A stretch of 64,000 nucleotides of DNA. Origin: Haliclona indistincta (taxonomy: Eukaryota; Porifera; Demospongiae; Haplosclerida; Chalinidae). Both the position numbers and the translations under genes were made by a program. The notes beneath the pieces were generated by a model that was not told where the DNA came from, did not search any database, and saw nothing but the letters and a program-made list of their open reading frames with translations. Shown here one piece after another: positions 1 through 9,414 of this stretch (position 1 is the stretch's first letter; each line of letters begins with the position of its first letter). Location of the stretch: NCBI GenBank assembly GCA_964017065.1, contig OZ024785.1:9379086-9443085 (forward strand). Reading direction: 5' to 3'.

Positions 1-1427
1 TGATAGTGTATGATGGATTAGGGTCTACTTCTATGCAACCTGCAGTCTGATCAATTGTTCCATTATGCTCAGTTCCAGTCGTACTACATCTAAACAAGAT
101 GAAAGAACTAGCTGGTTCAACATGACCCTCAACATATCCAACACTAAGACACACTCTTCCATTCTCTATGTTCATCACTGTAGCATTGCGTACATCGAAA
201 GTGCCTGTAGTGGATTGAACCTTAAATGGATTAAACAACATTGGAATCAACACTAACTAAGATTTCCCACTAGTTGTGACTGCTGTACCACTCCTCCATT
301 ATAGTGTATATTCAATGTTGCTGTGTACTTCCTGTTCTCCATTAGGTCAGTGAATGTAGCCATCACTCTCTTCTCTCCATCAGGTAACATGCTCACTGTA
401 CCATTAGTACTAGTACAAGATGAGTCCAGACATGCTTCAACAGTAACATGGCTGATAGCATTTCCACACACAGATGTTTCCTGCACACAAAAAATATTGA
501 TACAAATTTTGTTATCACCATGATGCAGCATTAATAATTACCTCAAAATCAAAAGTGTATGTCCAGTTGGTGTTTGTACTGGAATTGGTCCTCATGGTAT
601 TCATCAAGGTACTGATAAATTCCACACCACTTACTATGTTCATACATACATGTGAAATTAAGTCAACGTGCAGTAATGTCTCACTTAATGAAGGTGTTTG
701 TGTCATAATAATTGTAGTATTCCCAGCCCCTGCACTATTCGTTGCAGTGACCTCTATCTCCAATGTTTCTCCCAGACTGCTCACACTATAAAGGTACTCA
801 GTGGTGTTTGTTGTGTCAGACTGCACCAGCATTCCATTTGTATCTGTGATGTTAATGTTGTAACTAATGGGTACCCCTTCCAGACTGCTAGGAGCAATCC
901 ATGTGAAGCGTAGTGTACAGCTGTCAACTGTAGTACTGATCAAGTTGCTAACTGGTGACAGGACACCTGAGTGTAGTGTATGATAATTCTCTATCTAGTA
1001 TAACTATCGAGTTCTGTTACCTTGAATCATTAATACTGCAAAGCTCTGGTTGAATCCAGTAGTTGCTATAGCAGCACAAACAATACTAATACTGGTCTGG
1101 TCAGATGGAGCTATAAAGTTCAGTGTTATTAGTCTGTCTCCATTTGGTAGATCACTGCCACCAACAATACTGCCTTCTACTGGTGGTGTAGGAGTTATAC
1201 CAAAACTAGTCAGTCCACTCGCTGGAGCAGCACATGTAAACTCCACCATTGTACCAGCACTGACATTTCTTGACTGAGGTGTGGTTGAAAACACTAGTCC
1301 TGCTACATAGCTACCTGATGCATCAAAGAAACAAAACAGTACATGTTAAAGAACTCTAGATCACAACTTGATCCATGCAGTCCTTACCTCTGGTAAACAG
1401 TACTAAGCTAGCAAAGAGCAGCAACAT
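1..1427 (-). CDS. Receptor A: Ig/FN3 type I membrane receptor, 3' end missing
   Basis: This is the 5' part of a cell-surface receptor; its TM and tail exons lie beyond base 1. Exons read on the minus strand are 1388-1427 (signal peptide MLLLFASLVLFTRG), 1021-1314 (Ig-like domain with two cysteines but no canonical core Trp), 685-966 (FN3 domain), 542-633 and 258-480 (second FN3-like domain), and from 204 to the window edge (membrane-proximal domain beginning TFDVRNA). All junctions keep phase (1,1,1,0,1) with GT-AG ends. The donor of the fifth exon is the weaker gttagt where paralogues have gtgagt. The FN3 exon belongs to the VDSCTL subgroup. No stop or frameshift is visible in the part present. 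Ligand unknown; adhesion or recognition is inferred from the domain types. Confidence 0.8.
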
Positions 1428-1565
1428 ATCATAGTCAGTGATAGAGTGAAGATTATGTAAACAAGCCCAGATCACGTGTTCACTACTGTCACAACAAAAT
1501 GATAAATATTCATAATTATGTCATTATGAGTTTTTCAGCATGAATCAATTCTTTAAGCAATAATG

Positions 1566-2074
1566 TCACTTATGTAATGCAGAATGGTTATCGGTTCTTT
1601 GAGCAAGTGCATTAGCCAGTCGTACTGCACCGAGACTCTTCACACACTTGATGATGGTGATCCATGAGTAGAATCTCTTCTGTGACTGCTCCTCCCACAC
1701 ATACAGCATGGCTTTGAGACAGCTCTCTTCATTTCCCATATTGTTCACTTCAAAGGTGTGTTGTAAGCCCCAGTTCTGCTCCTAGATAGTACCACAGTGG
1801 AGCTAGTGGAGTCAGTAGCTGGAATAATGTGGCGTGATGGAACACTAGATTATTAATCCCATGAAGAATCTCTGTAAGTTAGTGTTTAACAAATTGAGTC
1901 AACTTGAGTGTATATTGATCTAAGTATTTTGTCTTCCTCCTCAAACAGGTCATTGGCACGAAGAGTACAGTACTTTACATCAGAATAATTATGATGGTAA
2001 CTACAACTATATTGTTGATGCTCACTTGTCTCAGTTTTGTGCAGAGGAGGCAGTGTTTGTGTGAAGAGTGGCAC
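1566..2074 (-). pseudogene. Death-domain exon pair, copy 1 (broken), downstream of receptor B
   Basis: Two exon-like pieces read on the minus strand. The first starts at about 2073 after a tttag acceptor (VPLFTQTLPP, then a Thr/Glu/His/Gln stretch) and ends at a gtaaag donor near 1976. The second starts at about 1867 (ILHGINNLV) and encodes a Death domain ending at 1566. Compared with the other copies, the Death exon has lost 8 bases after the ACACACCTT stretch near 1755, so the reading frame meets TGA at once. The core downstream of the break (NNMGNEESCLKAML, then the YSWITIIKCVK helix) is still recognisable. It lies just 3' of receptor B, also broken, so it probably decayed with it. Confidence 0.7.
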
Positions 2075-2101
2075 CTAAAGGCAGCAACACTATAACATGT
2101 T

Positions 2102-3020
2102 GTAGCTCAGGAAGCTCTAAGATCAAAGGCACCGCTAGTGGAATATATCCCATACCACTGCGGATTTCAGGGCAATACTTATATCCCTCAGGAAGTAGTT
2201 CTACTTCCTGGGGGATATATATATCGCCCAGGAAGTCACGCTCACTTCCTGGAGAATATATATATCCTCCAGGAAGTCAGCTGACTTCAAAAAGTTACCT
2301 CCCACTTACCCCTCCGTACGAAAAGAGGAGAGGCTGGCTTCACAGAGAGTGAAGCCGAACTTGCCTTTGATGAGATTGCGGCGATTTTATAGCACTAAAG
2401 TTTCATGACACTTGTGGGACGCAAATAGTGCGAAGAAATGGCGTCTTGAACTTGTGGACAACAAAAATAAACCAGCCATAATCATGTAAAGGGAACTATT
2501 TGCAGCATCTAAAAGCACGACTAAGTTTGGAGCATCAACCAAGCTCGTCGGGAGGGCCAAGCTCAAGCTTAGCAAAGAACGCGTTACTCGAGACAAACGC
2601 CGGGACAGTTCGACAGTGACGAACGACGCCGGTCACGGAATGGCTGGACAAACTACTGCAACCTAGGTTTGTTAAGCTGCAAAGGCTACATAACTAAACT
2701 GCAGGATCCACACGTATGCCTCAGCGAGGCTTACCGTTGCTGTCAGTTCTTCGGGCGGTCAACCAATGATCACTCGCGTACTCGACAAAGTTGGCTTATT
2801 CAGGTTAGTAAACGAACGAAAGTGTGCAGAAAGCAGTCTTGCTGTTGGATCTTAGAGCTTTCTGAGCTACAAAATGGTTAACCCATGGGTTCCTCGGCAG
2901 TATGGAATATACCCTCGGCGGTTAATTATACCGCCCTCGGGCTACGCCCTCGGGCGGTATAATTAACCAGCCTCGGGTATATCCCATACCGCCTCGGAAC
3001 CCATGGGTTAACCTATACTT
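2102..3020. mobile_element. About 920-bp insertion with nested palindromes, non-autonomous element
   Basis: The same spacer downstream of receptors E and F runs without a break from the acactataacatgtt stretch into attgactgagc. Here the two are separated by about 920 bp, which defines an insertion. The left part (2155-2290) has nested inverted repeats around aggaagt/acttcct. The right end (2876-3013) is a near-perfect palindrome with arms of about 65 bp that begins ggttaacccatgggtt. The middle (2340-2870) is more GC-rich and encodes no protein I recognise. No transposase is visible, so this is a non-autonomous or decayed element. No clear target-site duplication was found. Confidence 0.65.
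2876..3013. repeat. 138-bp near-perfect palindrome
   Basis: Two arms of about 65 bp, GC-rich with repeated ccctcggg blocks, mirror each other around a four-base centre (ctac, near 2943-2946). Single-stranded, this would fold into one long hairpin. It forms the right end of the insertion at 2102-3020. Confidence 0.85.
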
Positions 3021-3118
3021 ATTGACTGAGCGACAGTCAATTTTTGATTGTTTAATCAATAACATGTTATTGACTCAACAATAACATGTTATTGACTCAG
3101 CAATAGCATGTAACAGTC
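3019..3118. repeat. Short tandem palindromic repeats containing TGACTCA
   Basis: Repeated units of TTGACTCAACAATAACATG and its reverse form follow each other. Equivalent blocks lie at about 12174-12245, 15458-15545 and 25868-25915, always between a receptor tail exon and the Death-domain exon pair. Each unit carries TGACTCA, the consensus AP-1 site; whether it acts as one is unknown. Confidence 0.6.
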
Positions 3119-3635
3119 TCATAGTAAATCTGAGCTTTCATATTATTTTTCTCGACTCTTGTGCAAACATTAACCAAGTACATACTGGCATACTTTATGA
3201 AACACAGTAAACAGTGTGTCATTATGTGGGTCGTGCACTGTGCATTATTTTTATGGTTTCCTGGCTATGTGGTAGAGTAGTGTAGTGATAACATGCCTGC
3301 CTAACTAGTTGCCAAGGTCAACTTCCTATTGTAGAATAATGTACACATGCTTGTGTGAAGAACTGAAACATGTGAATGCAAAACAATGATGTAGTTGACT
3401 CTGAGTTCCCTTATGACACACAAGAGGCTTATATTGTGTATTGTGTTTAACAGAAATGTAAAGCCATTGTCGTACCAAGCTCATCTTTTATTACTACGTT
3501 CATTTTTTAATAATCAGACTTGTACAGAGTTAATTTTCTGTTATGGCACCATCACTCAAAACTTTTATATTTAAAATTTGTGAAGCAATATGTCATGATG
3601 ACATCATGTTAATGAAATAAAATTGATTTCTATTT
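3119..3635. other. Spacer downstream of receptor B, no gene seen
   Basis: AT-rich sequence with close copies downstream of E (12246-12750) and F (15546-16081). It has no sustained coding frame and no recognised RNA gene. It would be intronic only if the downstream Death-domain exons are spliced to the receptor. Confidence 0.5.
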
Positions 3636-5683
3636 CTATTTTCTATTGATCACACCATATGCTGGACACTCCTTCATCTTAATATTGCTGCTCTGTGGTG
3701 AGAATGCTACTGCTGGTATGTTCTCATATGAAGGAGCAGTCTGCACTGAACTCTGAGACAACGGATCAACATTCTCATACGTTGCGACAGGAGCAGATGG
3801 AACAGTAGCACTTCTCTTTGTAGCTCCTCTACAGTACTAAATGATAATCACATTACAGGCATGTATCACCAATTTAGGTATTTTTTACCTGTTTCTGACA
3901 TAAAATGACACATATCAACAAACCAATGATAGTTCCAGTAACTATGACGACAACTATAATACCCACAATTAAAAAATGATGATGAAATTACACAATAAAA
4001 ATTATATCTCACCAAACACTAGTGGGACAATAACTACTACCAGATATGGCGACTCTGATACAGCTACAGATCCTGTGATATTGAAAGTGAAAGTAAATGA
4101 AGAAGAGCCTGGTATTGTCTAACCTGTTGATGTGGGTGTGGCTCCTGATGCAGTACTAGACAGTATTTACTGTGTAATCAGGTACAGCTACTCCTAATAT
4201 GGTAACTGGTGCTGTTGTGCTGATCTCAGCTACTGCATCACCATCAGTAGCTATGATAGTGTATGATGGATGAGCTGGTACATTGAGTATACACATTGAT
4301 GATCCTTGTATTGTTGCATTATACATATCATGACCAGTTAGTGTAGATCTGAACACCACATAGCAGTGAGGATTTGGTTCATGTCCCTCAACATACTGAA
4401 CTATCAGACACACTCGACGATCAACTACTGGACCATTCACTGTGACACTCCATACATCAAATGTTGCTATAACAGTGTGTCAGAATTAGGTATTGTGCCA
4501 GTAACACTACTCACTGATCTCTATTAGGGGTGATTGATTTATTACTCCTCCTCCTCCACTAGGCTGTACTAATGCTGAGGCAGAGTACTTCTTGTTCTCG
4601 ACTAAATTAGTAAACGTAGCCACCACTCTCCTGCTACTATCAGATAACATGTTCACACTGTTAGTAGAAGCATTGATGCAAGAGTTGAGACAAGCTTGAA
4701 TGATAACAGCATTATCACTGACACACACTGGTATGTTCTGTAATGAGCAATAATTATTCTCTATTTTAGCACAAAACATAATATCTACCTCAATTGTAAA
4801 TACGTAAGTCCAGTCACTATTGTTCCTCATATGAACGATTTTGTCAGTGGTAATATTGACTGTGAGATGGATTTCTATGATAATGATTTTTGTGTGTGTA
4901 ACTTGACCACACATAATATCTACACACACTCTACCATGTCACTATAATTATCGTTACTTACTTGATGGTATTGATACAGTGATACTGGATTTGTTCCCGA
5001 TCCCTGCATCATTGACTGCTGCCACCTCTATCTCCAGTGTTTCTCCCAGACTGCTCACACTATAAAGGTACTCAGTGGTGTTTGTTGTGTCAGTCCTCAA
5101 CACTGCTCCATCACTGTGTCCAGTGATGTTGATGGTGTAGTAGTTAATAGGGACTCCTTGTAGAGTGTAGGGAGCAGTCCAGGTGAGACGTAGCGTACAG
5201 TGATCTACGTCAGTACTGGTCAGGTTACCAACAGGTGACGGGAGACCTATCCAGTGTGTAAATTGAGAGATATATTTGTATGCAAATTGACTCACCTTGA
5301 ATTAAAAGCAAGGCAGAATTAATTGTTGTAATTTGACTAACTACAATACATCTCACAGTAGTGTTATCGTGTTCTAGTAGAGCAGTAAATGACAGCACTG
5401 ATTGCTTTCCACCATCAGGAAGGCTTTGAATAACTACACTGGTTGCAATAACATTTGGAGTAGTGCTCCAAGCAATGACATCATGACTGTTTGTAGTAGC
5501 ACAAGTGAAGTCCACCAGCTGGCCTATACTGACATTTTGTGGTAGTGGTGCTTCAGTTACTGTGGCAGCACTCACAAGTACAATTCCTGTTATAGCTAAC
5601 ACAGAATAATAATGATATTTAATCCATCATAGATTCTTACCTCTACTAAGCAGCAGCAAGCTAGCAAAGAGTAGCCGTTGCAT
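3636..5683 (-). pseudogene. Receptor B: Ig/FN3 receptor with frameshift before the TM segment
   Basis: Exons: 5641-5683 (signal MQRLLFASLLLLSRG), 5296-5595 (Ig domain with C...W...C), 4962-5246 (FN3, VDHCTL subgroup), 4789-4859 and 4515-4737 (second FN3-like), about 4130-4465 (TDxDA domain, here TDGDA), about 4020-4076 (stalk), about 3890-3960 (TM helix VVIVTGTIIGLLICVILC) and 3636-3838 (tail with YENV, YENI and AYGVI). In the sixth exon one extra base near 4166-4175, compared with E and H, shifts the frame and gives TAG at 4156, before the TM exon. The product would be a secreted ectodomain, or the gene is dead. The paired Death exons (1566-2074) are also frameshifted, which favours a pseudogene. 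Confidence 0.8.
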
Positions 5684-6283
5684 TCCGTGAGTGAGTAAAC
5701 AAGCATTAATCACGTGATCACAAATATTCACTGTCACAACAAAAACACTATGTCTAACAGTATTCATTACTTTGCTAGATACATGTACATATGACTAAAT
5801 AATTTATATACTACAACTAATTAACATTATGCATGCCTAATAATGTTCTACTAATGGAGCACACAAAGGTGTGTTGTAACTTCTCCTAGCATGCAAGTAC
5901 CACACTCAAGCCAGTGAGGTCAGTAGCTCCACTAGTGTTTGTGTGAAGAGAGGCGTTTGAAAGCAACAACAGAATAACATGTTATTTCTATGTCATTGAA
6001 TAACTGAGTTTTTATCAACTCTCATTGTGTGGATGTCAACTAACTCTAACCAGTACTGTATGAAGCACAATAAACAGTGTATCATTGGGTCATATATTGT
6101 ACTAACATCATCTTGTGGTGCTTTCTATGTGTATTGCATCAGTAATGATTGTTTTTGTGTGCTCAGTTGAACTTTTACAGTAATGATACTCAAATGTCTG
6201 TTTGGAGTGTACTGTACTCATGTTAAGATGACTTGATCATGACGAGTTACAGGATTGTTATATTAAATTGATTCCTATCGTCT
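5684..6283 (-). other. Spacer with Death-exon remnant
   Basis: On the minus strand 5860-5960 keeps scraps of the Death-domain exon (CTACTGACCTCACTGG) and of the linker exon, too degraded to be read. The proximal part, 5695-5716, holds the conserved forkhead-like gtaaaca and the E-box cacgtg upstream of receptor B. Nothing else recognisable. Confidence 0.5.
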
Positions 6284-8364
6284 TTATGTTCTAGTGATCA
6301 CACCATATGCTGGACACTCCTTCATCTCAATATTGCTGCTCTGTGGTGAGAATGCTACTGCTGCTATGTTCTCATATGAAGGAGCAGTCTGCACTGAACT
6401 CTGAGACAATGGATCGATATTCTCATAAGTTGGGACAGGAGCAGGTGGAACAGTCAATGCAGCTCTTTGCTTCTGCAAAATTATGTTAGTCATTCAAAAA
6501 TTTAAATGCTTCAAAACAATATACCTTGACTTGTTTATTGCAGTACAAAAGTAGGAACACAGAACTTAGAATAATTCCTGATACAATAATTGTCACTAAA
6601 CCTGTACGTGATGCATTGTTATGATAATAAGTACAGTACCTATATAACTTACCAACAGCAACTACTACTGACACAATCACTATTGTACTAGTGTCACTGG
6701 ATGGTAGACTAGTTGATACTGATAGTGGGCTTACACAAATCGAATAAGGTAATGTACTGTTGCAGGTACTGACCAGTATTGGATGATGATACAGTATTTT
6801 GAGTTGATGATGTAGTAGTAGTGACATCAGGAACAGACACTCCTGTTATAGTAACTGGTGCTACAACATTGATGTCTTCTTCAGCATCAGCATCAGTAGC
6901 TATGATAGTGTATGATGGATTAGGGTCTACTTCTATGCAACCAGCAGTTTGATCAATTGTTACATTATGCTCAGTTCCAGTCGTACTACATCTAAACAAG
7001 ATGAAAGAACTAGCTGGTTCAACACGGCCCTCAACATATTCAACACTAAGACACACTCTTCCATTCTCTATGTTCATCACCGTAGCATTGCGTACATCAA
7101 AGGTGCCTGTAGGATTAAAAGATTAACTTCTCTGACTGCAACTAGTTTTCAAATTTTAACTCAAACAAAAATGATCTGGTTTTAATGCAGATGTTAAAAA
7201 TAATTACTATGTAAGCAGCACTCACTAATCTCCACTGGTTGTGACTGCTGTACCACTCCTCCATTATAGTGTATATTCAATGTTGCTGCGTACTTCCTGT
7301 TCTCCATTAGGTCAGTGAATGTAGCCATCACTCTCCCCTCTCCATCAGGTAACATGCTCACTGTACCATTAGTACTAGTACAAGATGAGTTCAGACATGC
7401 TTCAACAGTAACTTGGCTGATAGCATTACCACACACTAGATAATCCTTCAAAAAATCAGTATGTAAAGGAATATCACATGATCAGATGCAGCATCACCTT
7501 GAAACTAATTGTGTATGTCCAGTTGGTGACGTTTCGGAAAGTATTCCGAATAATATTGATAAGTTTCATATTACTTACTGTTATCAGTAAAGACATTAAA
7601 ATTATTTCATCTTGACTCACTTGATGAAGGTGTTTGTGTCATAATAGATGTTGCATTGCCAGTTCCTGCTCCATTCACTGCTGTCACCTCTATCTCCAGT
7701 GTTTCTCCCAGACTGCTCACACTATAGAAATACTCTGTGGTACTTATCATAATTAACTGCACTAGCATTCCATTTGTGTCTTTGATGTCGATGGTGTAGT
7801 TGATGGCTACTCCTTCTAGGCTATTTGGAGCAATCCATGTAAAGTGTAGTGTACAGTTGTCAACTGTAGTACTAGTGAGGTCACTAACAGATGACAGTAG
7901 ACCTATAGATACATGTGATGTTACATACAATGATCAGGTTCTGTTACCTTGAATCATCAATACTGCAGAGCTCTGGTTCAAATCAGTACCTTTCAAAGCA
8001 ACACAAACAATACTGATATTAGTCTGATCAGATGGAGCAATAAATCTCAGTGTTACTTGTCTGTCTCCATTTGGTAGAATGTTGTCATCAGTATCACTGC
8101 CTCCTACTGGTGGTGTGGTACTTAGACTAAAACTAGTCAGTACACTCGCTGGAGCAGCACATGTGAACTCCACCATTGTACCAGCACTGACATTTCTTGA
8201 CTGAGGTGTGGTTGAAAACACTATTCCTGCTACATAGCTACCTGAGGTACATCAAAGAAACATAACAATACATGTTAAAGAACTCTAGATCTATTTGATA
8301 TAACTTGATCCATGCAGTCCTTACCTCTGGTAAACAGTACTAAGCTAACAAGGAGCAGCAACAT
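6284..8364 (-). CDS. Receptor C: intact Ig/FN3 receptor with YENI tail
   Basis: This is the clearest full-length member, about 526 aa in nine exons: 8325-8364 signal (MLLLLVSLVLFTRG), 7948-8241 Ig, 7621-7902 FN3, 7498-7577 and 7226-7445 second FN3-like domain, 6774-7106 TDxDA domain (TDADAEEDI), 6653-6718 stalk, 6525-6601 TM (IIVSGIILSSVFLLLYC) and 6284-6472 tail. Phases are 1,1,1,0,1,1,1,0. The tail has YENI, 13 residues, YENI, then AYGVI near the end. YxNx is the known docking consensus of the Grb2 SH2 domain, and the paired YxxI resembles an ITAM with a slightly long spacer. The Ig domain keeps both cysteines but lacks the usual core Trp. Ligand unknown; phosphotyrosine signalling is inferred. 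Confidence 0.85.
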
Positions 8365-8412
8365 CTGAAGAGTCAGTGATAAAGTGAACATTATGTAAAC
8401 AAGTTCACAGAT

Positions 8413-8418
8413 CACGTG
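8413..8418. promoter_or_regulatory. Conserved E-box upstream of receptor C
   Basis: CACGTG lies about 50 bp upstream of the start codon, next to a forkhead-like gtaaaca (TGTTTAC on the coding strand) at 8395-8401. The same pair stands before A (1473-1478), B (5711-5716), D (11530-11535) and H (28311-28316). E (14893-14898) and G (25238-25243) keep the E-box with a changed forkhead site. F has catgtg instead. Function is inferred from conservation among paralogues. Confidence 0.5.
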
Positions 8419-8460
8419 CTCACAAATATTTACTGTCACAACAGATGATTAATATTCATA

Positions 8461-8759
8461 CCTCTCACAATAGTGCTCTAGTAGAGCAGTAAAATTGATA
8501 TGATAACACTGATCGTTTTCCAATGCTTTAAATAACCACATTGGTTGCAATAACATTCGGATTAGTGCTCCAAGTGAAGTCCACCAGCTGGCCTATACTG
8601 AGATTTAATTAGTGGTAGTGGTGCTTCAGTTACTGTGTCAGCACTCACAGGTACAAGTCCTGTTATAGCTAATACAAAATAACAATGATATTTAATTCAT
8701 GATCAAAGATTCTTACCTCTACTGACCAGCAACAAGCTAGCAAAGAGTAGTCGTCGCAT
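8461..8759 (-). pseudogene. Truncated receptor remnant: signal exon plus decayed Ig exon
   Basis: On the minus strand 8717-8759 encodes a clean signal peptide (MRRLLFASLLLVSRG) with a gtaaga donor. It is followed by a shrunken Ig exon (about 8461-8670) that matches B and F in pieces, with deletions and stops. There is no FN3 or later exon before receptor C starts. This is the 5' stub of a lost family member. Confidence 0.75.
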
Positions 8760-8829
8760 TCTAATAATGATGATGACAAATATTCACTGTCACAACAAAC
8801 ATTATGCCTACATGTAACAGTATTCATTT

Positions 8830-9020
8830 CATTACTTTGCTAGATGCATGTACATATGGCAAATAAGTACTAAATGTACTACAACTAATTAACATTTGTT
8901 GTAGTACATTTAGTACTGCAACTGTTGATATAACTGCAGCTATTGTTGCAGTTATAATAACTGCAACTGTTGTTATAACAGTTGATAACTGCAACTGTTG
9001 TTGATGCTCATTTGAAATCA
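8830..9020 (-). repeat. AT-rich repeat built from linker-exon scraps
   Basis: Several copies of the string aactgcaactgttgttgat and of gttataacag stand one after another. The longer form matches the His/Gln part of the linker exon that precedes the Death domain elsewhere. An open frame across it is low-complexity and probably not coding. Confidence 0.5.
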
Positions 9021-9414
9021 ACAACAGAATAACAATATCATTGAATAACTGAGCTTTTTATCAACTCCCATTGTGTGGATGTCAACCAACTCTCAACAAT
9101 ACTGTATGAACCACAGTAAACAGCGTACCATTTGGTCATGTATTGTACTAACATTAGCATCATCTTGTGGTGCCTGCCTAGGTGGTATAGAGTAGTGTAT
9201 TACAAATTTGCTTTATGCAAAATGATTGTATTTTCTTGCAATACTATCACTCAGCTTTCTATGTGTATTGCGTCAGTAATGATTTTTTTGTGTGCTCGGT
9301 TGAACTTTTACAGTTGTAATGATACTCAAATGTCTGTTCTGAGTGAACTGTACTCATGTTAAGACGACTTAATCATGACGAGTTGTAAGATTGTTATATT
9401 GATTCCTATCGTGT

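Noticed and set aside
2068..2352. Open frame of 94 codons on the plus strand
   Set aside because: It runs through nested palindromes of the inserted element and is made of repeats; no domain and no splice context.
6284..6472. Classical ITIM or ITSM in the receptor tail
   Set aside because: The residue two before each tyrosine is Pro, not Ile/Val/Leu/Ser or Thr, so the strict ITIM and ITSM consensus is not met; only ITAM-like and YxNx matches remain.
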